A stretch of DNA of 64,000 bases. It comes from Calamus simplicifolius. Lineage: Eukaryota > Streptophyta > Magnoliopsida > Arecales > Arecaceae. Below the pieces are notes generated by a model, which made no database searches, had not been told where the DNA came from, and was given only the letters and a program-made list of their open reading frames with translations. Both the position numbers and the translations under genes were made by a program. Location: contig UESW01004240.1 of NCBI GenBank assembly GCA_900491605.1, positions 938,622 to 1,002,621 on the forward strand, in the 5' to 3' direction. How positions within the stretch are numbered: the stretch's first letter is position 1; each line of letters starts with the position of its first letter. Shown piece after piece: positions 1-10,894 of the stretch.

Positions 1-820
1 GAGTGCCGAGGGGAGCTCAGTGCTGGGAGCTGAGGCCGAGGCTGAGTGGAAGAGCCAAGGCCGAGGGAAGCTCGGTGTTGGGAGCCGAGAACGAGGCCGC
101 ATGAGGCCGACTTGGATGATGCCGGGGGGCTGAGGCATCCGCCAGAAAGGAGACAGGGGCCGAGCGCCATGGGAGTTTGGTGCCGAGGCCGAGGAGAAAA
201 GCCGAGGCTAAGGGAACAGGTCCAAGGCCGAGCATGAGTAGAGGCCAAGGGAAACTTGGTGCCGAGGTCGAGGTCGTACGAGACCGAGGGAGCAGCCGAG
301 TGCCGAGGCCGTACAAGGCCGAGGGGATCTACGAGGCCGAGGGGATCTTGGCAACTTACATGGCCGAGGGGGGCTCGGTAGCCTCCAAAGGAGCTTGGGA
401 GCAGCGACGGGGGCTCTATGATGTGGCAGTCGGGCCAAGGGAGCGTGTATGGCCGAGTACCGAGGCGGAGGCTCGAGGCCAAGGCGGAAGCTCGAGGCCG
501 AAGCGGAAGCTCGGGGCCGAGGCGGAAGCTCGAGGCCGAAGCGAAAGCTCGGGGCCAAGGCGGAAGCTCGAGGCCGAAGCGAAAGCTCGGGCCAAGGCGG
601 AAGCTCGAGGCCGAGGGGTGCTAGGTTCGAAGCTGAGGGCGAGGGGACCCCGGAGACCGAAGGAACCTTGGAAGCCGAGGGGACCTCGGAGGCCGAAGTC
701 ACCCTTGTGCTCGCCACTCAAGCAGCGTACGCCAATTTTTGGGGGAATGTTCGTCAGTTAGCCGCTGATACAGAGTTGAAGCCGCTAAGGCTGAAATGAA
801 GCCGTTGAGGCTGTGACGAA
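1..820. repeat. GCCGAGG-rich minisatellite
   Basis: Dense degenerate repeats of GCCGAGG-type words fill this stretch. The clearest part is about 460-620, where roughly 30-bp units alternate AAGCTCGAGGCCGAAGCGG-like variants. Open frames here are long on both strands only because the repeat lacks stop codons; their low-complexity Arg/Glu/Pro/Ser proteins are not credible genes. Similar GC-rich arrays occur at 3270-4030 and beside the Tat element at the right end, so this is probably internal sequence of a non-autonomous or decayed Ty3/gypsy element. Confidence 0.8.
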
Positions 821-839
821 GCCGCTAGGGCAAAGTTGA

Positions 840-1145
840 GGCCGTCGAGAGCCTTTTGAACCCCGGAGGGTGATCCGAGAGTCACTGGGATGGGACCATG
901 CTCGGGAGCCTTTAACCCCAGAGGGTGATCTGAGAGTTGAGAGTCATCATGTGCCTTTTAACCCGAAGGGTGACCTGAGAGTTGAGAGTCGTCAGGTGTC
1001 TTTTTAACCCCGGAGGGTGACTTGAGAGTTGAGAGTCGTCAGGTGCCTTTTTAACCCCGGAGGATGACTTGAGAGTTGAGAGTCATTAGGTGCCTTTTTA
1101 ACCCTGGAGAGTGACATGAGAGTTAAGAGTCGTCAGGTGCCTTTT
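840..1145. repeat. Tandem repeat, unit about 54 bp
   Basis: About five units of roughly 54 bp. Each carries TTTTTAACCCCGGAGGGTGA followed by CTTGAGAGTTGAGAGTCGTC and ends in AGGTGCC. Units differ by a few substitutions. No coding sense on either strand. It lies between two other GC-rich arrays and probably belongs to the same retrotransposon interior. Confidence 0.8.
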
Positions 1146-1204
1146 TCTTTGTGCCCACGTTCTTTGCTGCTGACGTTGGAATCAGTTTGGCCTTTGGTGT
1201 CGAG

Positions 1205-2035
1205 CTGGCCTCGGGCTTGAGTGCCGATGGTACATCGGGTTAGAGTACCGATCGGGGTCGGGCTTGGAGTGCCGACGCTTGGGGTCGGCCGAGGCCGATC
1301 CTGCTGGACTCGGGCTTGGAGTGCCAACCGGGGTCAGGCTTGAAGTGCCAACGCTTGGGGTCGGCCGAGGCCGACCCTACTAGACTCGGGCTTGGAGTGT
1401 CGACTGGGTCGGGCTTGGAGTGCTGATGCTTGGGGTTGGCTGGGGCCAACCCTACTGGACTCAGGCTTGGAGTGCCGACGCTTGGGGTCGGCTGAGGCCG
1501 ACTCTGCTGGACTCGAGCTTGGAGTGCTGACGCTTGGGGATGGCTGAGGCCGATCCTGCTGGACTCGGGCTTGGAGTGCTGACGCTTGGGGTTGGCTAGG
1601 GCTGACACTGCTGGACTTGGGCTTGGAGTGCCGATCGGGGTCGGGCTTGGAGTGTCGACGCTTGGGGTCGGCTGGGGCTGACCTTGCTGGACTCGGGCTT
1701 GGAGTACCGACGCTTGGGTCGGCTGAGGCCGATCCTGCTGGACTCGGGCTTGGAATGTCGATGCTTGGGGTCGACTGGGCCGACCCTGCTGGACTTGGGC
1801 TTGGAGTGCCGATGCTTGGGGTCTGCTGAGGCCGACCCTGCTGGACTCGGGCTTGGAGTGCCGACGCTTGGGGTCGGCTGGGGCCGACCCTGCTGGACTC
1901 GGGCTTGGAGTACCGACCGGGGTTGGGCTTGGAGTGCCGACGCTTGGGGTCCGCTGGGGCCAACCCTGCTGGACTCGGGCTTTTTGGATCTGGTGGTACA
2001 TCGGTCTTCGGTGTCGATGGTACATCGGGCTTTTT
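1205..2035. repeat. Tandem repeat, unit about 52 bp
   Basis: Roughly fourteen units built on GGGCTTGGAGTGCCGACGCT, then TGGGGTCGGC, a GGCCGACCCTGCTGGACTC-like half and a variable linker. Some units carry an extra GGGTCGGGCTTGGAGTGCC half-unit. The array ends in two copies of a GGTACATCGG motif near 1990-2030, which also occurs at about 1230, so the array is bracketed by related sequence. Proline/serine-rich frames on the minus strand are repeat shadows. Confidence 0.85.
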
Positions 2036-2624
2036 AGACGCTAACGCGAGGTTGGTCTTGAATGCTGATGTAGGGTCGGTCTTCCCTGCATGACATTTTT
2101 AAGTATCAATGAAAGAAATATTGTCTTAAGTGCAGCGTACTTAGCTCTTGCGGCACCCCTGTTTCCTTCTGCGGACTTGAGCACTTCTGCCTGCTGGTGG
2201 TCTGCCCCCCAGGGAATCAAGTTGGTTGAAGTGGAGGTACCGCTGCCCTTACTTAGGCCTTCCTCTGCGTCGCCGTCCGAAGGAGAGAACTGCTTGGGCG
2301 GCGAGTGGTGGCTCTCTGAGCTTTAAGTCGCTGATGAGCTTGATGACGGTGGACCTCTTGCTAGGGAGATTACTGGCAGGATGAAGGATGGCTGGCCTGG
2401 GCAGTGACCAAAGAGCGAGTGGAAGCTTTTGCCCACTGTTGCGTGGTCATGAGATGTTGCCTCCGAAGCTTTTGCTCAGCTCGTTGAAAGTGCCCCCCCA
2501 GCGTAACTGACGAAAGCTTCCCGGATTCTTGTCATCACCATCTTCACGATCCACCACTTTGATAAAAAAGGGATGAGGATCTGCAAATCAGCATCGCTGA
2601 CCCCCCCTTCTTGGCACACCAATA
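2036..2624 (-). mobile_element. Untranslated interior next to minus-strand LTR, with primer-site-like sequence
   Basis: Read on the minus strand, the LTR end (CAACA at 2625) is followed by TATTGGTGTGCCAAGAAGG and a G-run. This resembles the CAACA-GA-TTGGCGCTAGAGGAAGGG junction of the Tat element at 54206-54230, so it is probably a diverged primer binding site and leader. No gag-like frame was recognised below it before the minisatellites begin, which suits a non-autonomous element or a decayed one. Confidence 0.5.
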
Positions 2625-3249
2625 TGTTGACACCAGATCACCGTCCTCGAACGTCCGCAAGCGTCCGATCACCTCCTCCAGTGAGCCTGGGATCCTCCGG
2701 CGAGCTTCTTGCACCTATGGGCCTGCAAACAAGTCCCGGGGGCTAGAGATTCCGGCGGGGACCCTCCGACGCTCAAGTCAGTGCTCTGGGCAACAGCCGT
2801 GAGCTTGAGGAACCTCGAAAGAGAGAAGAAGAGAGAGGCTTAGAGCCATGCTCTCTGTGAGCAAGAATGAGCGTTTAGGAGTGTAATGAGTTCGTTACTT
2901 GGTCGGGAGTCCCTCTTATCCATTTTATAGATGCATAGAGTTTGTCTGGCATGAGTGGTTAAGGCTCCATGTGATATGTCAGGCTGCAGACCGTGTCTCA
3001 TCAGAGTAGGTGGCTGTAGCTGGTTGACAGGTGCTATTTTGGTTTGGACAGCTGTTGCAGGCTGTTGCGGGGCGTGGCCGACCGTTACGGCATTTGCCAG
3101 ATGTGTCCCACACGTCACCTTTTTGGTTGTCCTGCACAGACAGTGATGGATGATAAAGTTAGTTGTGTAGGTCCCAAGGTACAGCCGTTGGGGCGGAAGA
3201 TAATATTGAGTCGAAGCCAACTGTCCCTCGTAGAGTATTGATTATAGCA
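2625..3249 (-). mobile_element. LTR of a Tat-like Ty3/gypsy element (minus strand)
   Basis: On the minus strand the segment starts TGCTATAATC and ends GGTGTCAACA, with TG...CA termini. A TATAAAAT box lies at 2922-2929 on the minus strand. About 150 bases downstream is ACTGACTTGAGCGTCGGAGG (2762-2782), a U5 block also found in the LTRs at 16411-16432 and 54066-54087. Length is about 625 bp. It is followed by a primer-site-like sequence, so it would be the 5' LTR of an element running off the left edge. Its partner LTR is not in the window. The plus-strand frames here are not genes. Confidence 0.6.
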
Positions 3250-3269
3250 TGCTTGCATGGCATTATTCA

Positions 3270-4030
3270 CGGCCGAGGGGAATAGCCGAGGCCGATTGGA
3301 GTTGAGGCCGACTGGGACCGAGGCCGACCGGGATCGAGGCCGACGGGGTCAAGGCCGACTGGAGCCGAGGCCGACTGGAGGCGAGGCCGACCGGGACCGA
3401 GGCCGAGGGGGTAGCTGAATGTCGAGGCCGACTGGAGCCGAGGCCGACTGGGACCGAAGCCGATCGGAGCCGAGGCCGACTGGGACCGAAGCCGATCGGA
3501 GCCGAGGCCGACTGGGGCCGAGGCCAACTGGAGCCGAGGCCGATTGAGACCGGGCCGACTGGAGCCGAGGCCGACCGAAGCCAAGGCCGATTGGGGCCGA
3601 GGCCAACTAGGGTCTAAGCCGGCTGGAGATGAGGCCGACTGGAGCCGAGGCCGACTGGAGCCGAGGCCGAGGCCGTGCGAGGCCGAGGGGGCAGCTGAAT
3701 GTCGAGGTCGACTGGAGTCAAGGCCGACAGGGACCGAGGCTGGCTGGGGTCGAGGCCGACTGCAGTCGAGGCCGATTGGAGCCGAGGATGACCGGGACCG
3801 AGGCCGAGGCTGAGGCCGTGCGAGGCCGAAGGGGCAGCCGAGTGCCGAGGCCGTATGAGGCCGAGGAGGCAACCGAGTGCTGAGGCTTTACGAGGCCGAG
3901 AGGGCAGCCGAGTGCTGAGGGGAGCTCGATAGCTGGGAGCAGAGCTGAGGAACCTGGGCGGAAGAGTCAAGGCCGAGGGGGCAGCCAAGTGCCGAGGTTA
4001 GGGCGAAGCTGGAGGCCGGGATGGGACGTC
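3270..4030. repeat. GAGGCCGACTGGAGCC minisatellite
   Basis: Tandem units of about 24 bp of the form GAGGCCGACTGGAGCC/GAGGCCGACCGGGACC fill about 3270-3830, passing into looser GCCGAGG-rich sequence to about 4030. Both strands stay open through it, giving spurious low-complexity frames. It resembles the array at 1-820 and lies on the other side of the LTR, so the LTR element may be nested in a related element. Confidence 0.8.
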
Positions 4031-5035
4031 CGTGGCCGGAAAGGAGCTAGAAGCCGGGACGAGACGAGGTCGGTATCATGCGGAGAGAGAAAAGGTGGCG
4101 GGCTTCGGGGAGGTCGCGCTGGACTTGCTGGGCCCGAGGAGAAAAGGCCGATTCGCTGAGGCCAAGCTCAGATGTTGTCATTGTGGCCCATGGGGGCCCA
4201 CTGGCCCCATCATGTCTCACTATATGTTACCATATAGTGCGGCTTATTTTGCTTTAACAAGCGTATTTTTTATAATCATCCATGGCATCCATAAGGGTTA
4301 CGCTTTCTTCAACTTCTTTTCTTCCTTACACTTTTTTCCAACCTTATCTTAAGCTAAAGCTTGATCACTCAAATCACTTACTTTAGAAATCTCCACTGAT
4401 ACCTTTCCTCAAAGCTCAATCCAAATATGTTTTTGATCACTTAAAATAACCAATATGGATGGGTTCAAATCTATTGGATGCTTGTTCCGGCAAGCTCACA
4501 ATTATTCCTTCATGAAGAAGATCCACGTGATGTCTTTTGATTAATAAGCTAGGCATAGCTTATGCCATTAATAAAGCCTATCAATTCATGCATCATCAAA
4601 CTAACCTCCATTTGCTAACTCAACCACAATATCAACTATAGCTTTCATCTCACAAAATCATCATCAATAGCTCTTCATGAGCAAATTGAGCTAGCATTCT
4701 AAATGACAGATAATCCATCAATGATTCGAACGTCATTTTAATCCCAATCTTATTCATGGAGCTCTAAAAGTAATTGCAATCTATTATAGCACTAAATCCT
4801 AACACAAATGGCTTACTAACATCGGTATAGACCTTATAATGATCTAGATTTTGCTTAACGAGCTACATCTCTATCTTGCTTCCTTTTTAATCCTTTGGTG
4901 TGACTATTGGTGCAATCTATCTCACAGTAAATTTAGAGCTTCATCCCCATGCAAAATATATTGAGATTGATTATCACTTTATTTGAGGGTTTGCTGTTAA
5001 TTTTAAATTTAAAATGTAATATATAGAGAGAGAGA
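4031..5035. other. Gene-free stretch
   Basis: GC content drops at about 4200 from repeat-derived sequence to ordinary AT-rich DNA. I see no supported gene, RNA gene or intact element. A short frame at 4032-4352 begins in the GC-rich repeat edge and ends in AT-rich sequence, and has no recognisable domain. Confidence 0.5.
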
Positions 5036-5039
5036 GCTG

Positions 5040-6630
5040 GACTTGGCTACATACACTGCCGCTTTCCGAGGGAGGCCTTGGGATCCAGTCCATGACTGCT
5101 CGGAGGGAGGCCTTGATTGCTAGGCATGCTACTCGTTTTTGCTTGATCCGCACTGTATGTGGAGCTCCTTTATGCGTGGCAAGTATGGGGAGTGGACTCC
5201 TTCCACTAACCTGCAGTCTCTTCGGGGTCACTTTTTTTTGGAAAGAGGTTTGCTCTCATGCTCCGGACATCCTTCATAGTATCTCCTGGATTCTTGGCAA
5301 TGGTGCTTCTGTGGACGTTGCTTATGATTCTTGGATCGCTGACCTTCCTTTGTCTCGATGGCCTACTTTCGTCAGCATTGATATTCCTCTTGATATGCGA
5401 GTTAGTGACCTCACGGTGCCGGATCATTCCTCATGGTCTACTCCTCTGTTATCCCGCTTCTTTGGCGAGGAGCTTATACGACGTATAGCTGCTATCCCTC
5501 TTCTCCTGGGCACTCCCCCGATATCAGGGTTTGGAGGCGGTCCGGTATTCCGAGTGCTCCCATCAGGGACATCATCAAGATTTACCGAGCTTCATCCCGA
5601 CCGCTAACAGACATGACTTGGATTTGGCATCTTCCCATTCATCCCAGGGTTCGTCTTTTTCTATGGAAGATTGCTCGGAATTGTCTCCCTACTTGCTCGG
5701 TTCTTTCTAGACGTGGCATGGCATTCAGCCTACGTGTCCGATATGCGGTATTGAGGAGGAGGCGGTGGATCACGCCATCTTCACTTGTCTCAGAGCTCAC
5801 CACATTTGGGAGATCGCTAGTGTCAAGCCTTGGGCTGTCGCCTCTTCTTCTCTTTCATTATCTTTCTTGGACTTGATCAGGCAGGATGTTAGGAGAGGGT
5901 GCAGTAAGCAGGCGCGACGAGGGCCTACATTGCTTATCAGATTTGGTTATCTCGGAACGGATTGTCTTCACTCAGGAGCCTTCTCCGTCTTTTAGGGTTG
6001 TTCGGACTGCTGTGTCCCTATCTACTGAGTATACATCCCATCGTCTTGGTTGTGATTTTGATAGCCCTGGCCTCTGGGATTCCCATGCTGCCCCGGCAGC
6101 GCACGGAGAACGGTCTTTATTTCTTGGGAACCCCCCCTCCAGGGTTTATCAAAATCAACTTTGATGGGAGTGTCCGAGGCAGATCTGCCGGATCGGGTTA
6201 TGTTATTCGGGATCCTGTCGGTACTATGATTGCTGCTGGGGGATTTGGACATCTCGATTCGTCAGTGCCGCTTGCAGAGCTTTATGCTGCATGGGCTGGA
6301 GTCTCCTTTGCTATACGCAGTCTCCATGCCCGTCGTCTAATTATTGAGGGTGATGCTCTCACGGTGATTCGATGGCTTCGCCAGGATCATTGTGCGCAGT
6401 CGCCCACCAACCCTTTGATCTCTGATATTCGCTCTCTCCTTCAGGGGGTTCACAGTATACAGATTAGCCATATCTTTAGGGAAGCCAACTCAGCGGCTGA
6501 CTGGATTGCCGCTAGAGTTGCTGATCATTCTGGATTCTGGTGCTGGAAGCCCGGTGAATGGTGTCATCCTGGTCTGAACTTAATATTGTATTCTGATAGT
6601 GTGGGTCTGAGTCACCCTAGAGTGGTGTGA
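5040..6630 (+). pseudogene. LINE ORF2 C-terminal remnant (zf-RVT and RNase H)
   Basis: The reading passes through several frames. First comes the post-RT linker with FFWKEVC and SWIADLPLSRW (5092-5500). Then comes a zf-RVT-like block with PRVRLFLWKIARNCLPT (about 5640-5690) and a Cys/His motif near 5740-5810. An RNase H domain starting PPPGFIKINFDGSVRGR (about 6127-6180) runs in one open frame to the TGA near 6628. The RNase H acidic residues are visible in NFDGS, ELYAAW and EGDAL. In a plant LINE this is the C-terminal part of ORF2p, active in element RNPs. Frame changes near 5490, 5760 and 5960 make this copy inactive. Confidence 0.85.
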
Positions 6631-6644
6631 TTCCCGTTGTACCA

Positions 6645-6648
<4 letters not shown>

Positions 6649-6690
<42 letters not shown>
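6649..6690. repeat. (TA)n microsatellite at LINE tail
   Basis: About 21 TA dinucleotides directly follow the LINE 3' end GTACCAAAAA. The related LINE at 51905 ends in a plain poly(A). The repeat therefore probably grew from the original A-rich tail. Confidence 0.9.
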
Positions 6691-6693
<3 letters not shown>

Positions 6694-8652
6694 ATATCCA
6701 AATCTAGTCATCTTTTCCATCATTAATCTATATAAATCTAAAATTCTATTTATTATTATTATTTTTTTATTAATTTTTTTTAAAAAAGTAACGATGGTTA
6801 ATGAATAATTTTTTGACTTCAAAACCGGTGCATATTTAATGATAAAGAAGTTAATTGAATTTGAGCTCAACCTCATGTGAATATAGCCAAATTCAACATT
6901 CACTCACTCTTCATGTGTGTACAGACATTGGGGGTTGGCTATACTTAAATGTAGGCAAATTCATCTCTCCTTCTCTTTTGTGTGCATGCGCCATTGGTGA
7001 GAACCCTTGGGTAAGGATGTTGGATCATCCAAAAAAAAAAAAAAAAAGGATGTTAAATCATCAAATTGGATTCTCATCTTATGAACATAATATCTGCTAC
7101 AACGTACGTATATGACACTAAAAGCGATCACATGGTTAATAATAAATATAACAACTACATTAATAACCATACAAACTTATATCATATTCTTTTATATTAT
7201 ATTATCAAAATAAAAATATATCAAGAAAAATAAGAGAGGCCAATCAAGCTGGATTTTTATTTAGCTATTTGCTAAAAGTAAACAATTATCAATAATCATG
7301 ATTAGTGCATAAAACCTTTGCTTGTTAGAAACATCCACACCCTCGCATATAACCATTCACCCTTGACAAAGGTGTTGATAATTGGATTTATCATGGCATC
7401 ATGTAAAGGTGGTAGAAATTGACTTGATCGACAAATCTAATTTGAACCCATCCAAAAAAAAAAAAAAAATTAGGGTTTTAGTTTTTTAATCCAAATCCAA
7501 AATGATCTAAATTTGAAATGACTCAAAAATATTACAGCCCGATAAGGTCATGGGTAATGCAAATGACCTAAAATTAATATTTAGATAAGATATATTTTTA
7601 ATTTTATCTATTTTAATTTTTAAAATTTTATCTAGATGATATTACAAAATTTTATGAATTATGAATTAAATTATTTACATGGTTAACATTTTAATATTTT
7701 ATATTCTTTGATATAAGATATAATCAATGCTAACGTGACTTAATAAATAATAAAATTAGAAGTATACTTTTATTAAATTAAGCATTATTGAATAATTATC
7801 ATCAATGATTTCGAATACTTTTAAAAAAAAAATAAAAAAAATAGAATTAAGCTTAACTTTGCTCTTTCTTATATATAAAAGCTTAAGCACATTTCCAATG
7901 TTTACTTATTTTATTTTGAAGTCTTACTAATAATTGAATATTAATATATATTTTATATTTATATGATTGAGCATTTAAAATAACATAATAATTAATAAAT
8001 TACTTAAAAAGAATAAAAATGAGTATTAAATTCTTTTAAAAAAATACTAAGCCTATCGAAATGATCCAGTCCTAATCCAAACATTTAGGATTAGAGTTTA
8101 GCTTTAATAATTTAAATTTAAAAATAATTTAAACTTAAAATGACTTAAACTTTATTTAATCCTATTCAAAATAGTCTGATTCGATCTCACTGCAACTTCA
8201 TATTAATTTACTAAATATTTTTTTATCTATTATTATTATTATTTTTACAACAATAGTATCGAGGAGATAGTTGTAGATTTAACATAATCCAGTTACTGAT
8301 GCTCTGCACCGGAGCCGGTCGTTCATGCCCGGCTAAAGGCCATCGAGTCCGTCACTTTCCGCTGCTCTCCCGGCTTGCCGGCCTCAATCAACGCTCGAGA
8401 TTTTGTGCTACAGACCCATGTGTCTCGGTCCGCACCTCCTCCTCAATTCCGTCCTTTCTCTCCCCTAGGAAAAGAAAGTCGAAGCCGAGAACGAACATTA
8501 AAAAAATAAAAATAAAAATAAAGGGCAACAGACGCGTCCCATTATTAAGGGCCAAGAGAAAAGGAAACAGTGTGTACCATGAGAGAGAATAAAGAGAGAA
8601 AACAAGCACCTCCGTCCTGCTTTCAAGGGAAGAAGGAAAGGAACCTCTCACC
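6691..8652. other. AT-rich intergenic region and upstream region of the GALS-type gene
   Basis: Strongly AT-rich DNA with several A-runs (7028-7047, 7454-7469, 7821-7840) and no supported gene to about 8290. Base composition then rises sharply. The last 350 bases before the ATG at 8653 probably hold the promoter and 5' leader of the GALS-type gene, with C/T-rich stretches (8430-8470) and a purine-rich leader (8580-8640). I could not assign a TATA box. Confidence 0.5.
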
Positions 8653-10894
8653 ATGAGGAAAGATGGAGGAGGATCCCCTTCCCCTCCCATCGCCCTCCCT
8701 TGCCTTGATCTCAGGCCCTTCGTGGCCACCCTCGTCGTCCTCACCCTCTTGATGGCCTTCTGGCATCTCCAACCCTTCCAACCCCTCCTTCCGACTGCCA
8801 ACTGCCCTCTCCTCACCTCCACCTCCACCTCCAACGCCACCTCCACCTCCACCTCCACACCCACCCCACCACTGATGCAAATCCCCTCGCAACGCTAAAG
8901 TTTTCCTCCTCCCCTGCATCGACGCCCGTCAGCGCTGCCCCTTCCACCTCTACCTCCAACTCTACCTCCAGCTCCACCTCCACCTCCAACTCCACCTCCA
9001 CCTCCACACCCACCCCCACCACTGATGCAAATCCCCTCGCAACGCTAAAGTTTTCCTCCTCCCCTGCATCGACGCCCGTCAGCGCTGCCCCTTCCGACCC
9101 CAACAAGCGGCTCTTCCGCCCCTACGGCAGCGCCGCCGCGCTCTTCGTCCAGATGGGCGCCTACCGCGGCGGCCCCGCCACCTTCGCCATCGTCGGCCTC
9201 GCCTCTAAGCCAGCTCACGTCTTCGGCAAGCCCTGGTACAAATGCGAGTGGGTCCCCGACACCCCCGGCCGCTCCTACTCCCGCGTCAAGGCCTACAAAA
9301 TGCTCCCCGACTGGGGCTACGGCCACGTCTACACCGTCGTCATCGTTAACTGCACCTTCCCCTCCAACCCCAACGCCGATAACGCCGGCGGCAAGCTCTT
9401 CCTCCACGCCTACTACTCCCCTTCCCCGAGAAAATACGAGCGGTTCGTCGTTCTGGTGGAACCCCCCGGCGCCTACGACGAGGCTCGCTTCCAGCCGCCC
9501 TTCAAGTACGAGTATCTCTACTGCGGATCGTCCTTGTACGGTAACCTCAGCGCCAGCCGAATCCGGGAATGGATGGCCTACCACGCCCACTTCTTCGGCC
9601 CCCGCTCTCATTTCGTCTTCCACGACGCCGGCGGCGTCAGCCCGGCGGTGCGCGCGGCGCTGGAGCCCTGGCTGAGGATCGGGCGGGCCACGGTGCAGGA
9701 TATCCGGACGCAGGAGGCATACGATGGCTATTACTACAACCAGTTCCTGGTGGTAAATGACTGCTTGCATCGCTACCGGCACGCTGCGAATTGGACCTTC
9801 TTCTTCGATGTCGACGAGTACTTGTATTTGCCGGGCGGGAACACGCTGGAGTCCGTGCTGGCGGAGCTGTCCAAGTACACCCAATTCACCATCGAGCAGA
9901 ATCCGATGTCGAGCAAGCTGTGTGTGATGGATCCCAAGAGGGATTACTCCAGGTGAGCTCCCTGATCTTACTATGATCCTCCCTATCTTTCCTTTTTCCT
10001 TTTTTAACGAGGTAAATGAGACATGTGGTCTGAGAGTATATGTGGAACTTTTCCAATATTCATGCATTTTTTGGTGGAGACAAGGATCCAACATAGAGAC
10101 AAAGAATAGGTGTCTACTTGGAGGATTAATCTATATACCCCAAGTTTAGAGGGAAAGAAAAACTTTGAATCCTTGTTCTTATCAGACATATGCTCTTTCT
10201 GGTAAGGAAATAGGTGGCGGTTGTTTAGAGTGAGATTTATTTGGTCCAGCGTGCGGAGACTTCTTTTCTCCTGGTGCTTTTGTGTTCAGAAAATTATGTT
10301 TCCTGGGCTTTTAACAGAGCTTGGGATTCTGTGGATTTGGATCTTCTGTTTGTGAACATCAAAATTCAAACCTAAAGCACATTGGATTTTTTACTTCCCA
10401 TCACTTTCCGTGTTTCAAATTGGTACTGTGAGTAATAATAGTGATGTCTGCACATCTGCCATTAGTTATGTGTTTTCTTACAGCTTGCTGTTATTCTTCT
10501 TATGGAATTCATTCATATTTTGAAAGCTCGCTCTCATGGAATATCCAGGGAGTGGGGGTTCGAGAAGCTGGTCTTCAGGAATTCGATCACCGGAGTCCGG
10601 CGAGATCGCAAATATGCAATTCAGGCGAGAAACGCATACGCCACCGGAGTCCACATGTCGCAGAATCTCATCGGCAAAACCACTCACAAGACCGAGTCCA
10701 TGATCCGCTACTACCATTACCATGACTCCATCAATGTGCTGGGCGAGCCATGCCGGGAGTTCGTGCCGATGCCAGCGAAAGGCGATGTGACGTGGTTCGA
10801 GAAGATCCCATACGTTTATGATGACAACATGACACGCCTAGCTGACACCATCAAGCAATTTGAGAAGCAAACGATTGGACCAGCTCGAGCGTAG
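8653..10894 (+). CDS. GALS: Galactan beta-1,4-galactosyltransferase, GT92 family (two exons, frame break in exon 1)
   Basis: Plant GALS enzymes extend beta-1,4-galactan side chains of rhamnogalacturonan I in the Golgi, using UDP-galactose. Exon 1 is 8653-9952 and exon 2 is 10549-10894. The splice sites are AG|GTGAGC and TATCCAG|GG, and the join restores the conserved YSREWGFEKLVFR stretch. The start ACCATGAGG gives a short basic N-terminus, one membrane segment (about 8704-8770, VATLVVLTLLMAFW) and a Ser/Thr/Pro stem, a type II Golgi layout. The DUF23/GT92 domain runs from about 9100 to 10870, with the metal-binding DVD at 9807-9815 (FFDVDEY) and a family-typical C-terminus (YVYDDNM, TIGPARA). 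A 150-bp in-frame duplication lies in the stem, and copy 1 has four C where copy 2 has five. Reading from the ATG therefore stops at 8896-8898, while the catalytic part lies one frame away. It could be a sequence error or a true lesion; counting one more C, the length would be about 548 residues. Confidence 0.85.
8796..9095 (+). repeat. 150-bp tandem duplication in the GALS stem region
   Basis: Two copies end with GCGCTGCCCCTTCC at 8945 and 9095, a period of 150 bases (50 codons). Both contain ATCCCCTCGCAACGCTAAAG and a Ser/Thr-rich stretch of ACCTCC repeats. The only important mismatch is a C-run, four bases at 8864-8867 against five at 9013-9017. Slippage on the ACCTCC repeats could have created the duplication. 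Confidence 0.9.
9953..10548 (+). other. Intron of the GALS-type gene
   Basis: Intron of 596 bases with GT...AG ends, interrupting the Arg codon of YSREWG (phase 2). It is AT-rich compared with the exons and has pyrimidine-rich tracts (10480-10500), though the 3' end is not a strong polypyrimidine tract. The small frames inside it are not genes. Confidence 0.8.

Larger units (their letters stand above)
5036..6690 (+). mobile_element. 5'-truncated L1-type LINE
   Basis: Only the 3' third of a non-LTR element remains: the end of the reverse transcriptase region (EGGLGIQ-type motif at about 5065-5085), the zf-RVT region and an RNase H domain. It ends with GTACCAAAAA running into an AT repeat. The same order, and clearly related sequence, is present at about 50320-51917 in the larger LINE, including the GTACCAAAA tail. 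Truncation at the 5' end is the usual result of incomplete target-primed reverse transcription. Target duplications were not found with confidence because the flanks are simple repeats. Confidence 0.85.

Noticed and set aside
46..800. Long Arg/Glu/Ala-rich frames on both strands
   Set aside because: They are translations of a GC-rich minisatellite without stop codons, open in several frames at once and with no domain.
1240..2040. Pro/Ser-rich frames resembling an extensin-like protein
   Set aside because: The period follows the DNA repeat of about 52 bp in all frames, which is the mark of an array and not a gene.
8299..8592. Plus-strand frame just upstream of the GALS gene
   Set aside because: No domain, and it lies in the probable promoter and leader with simple AAAATAAAAATA-type sequence at its end.
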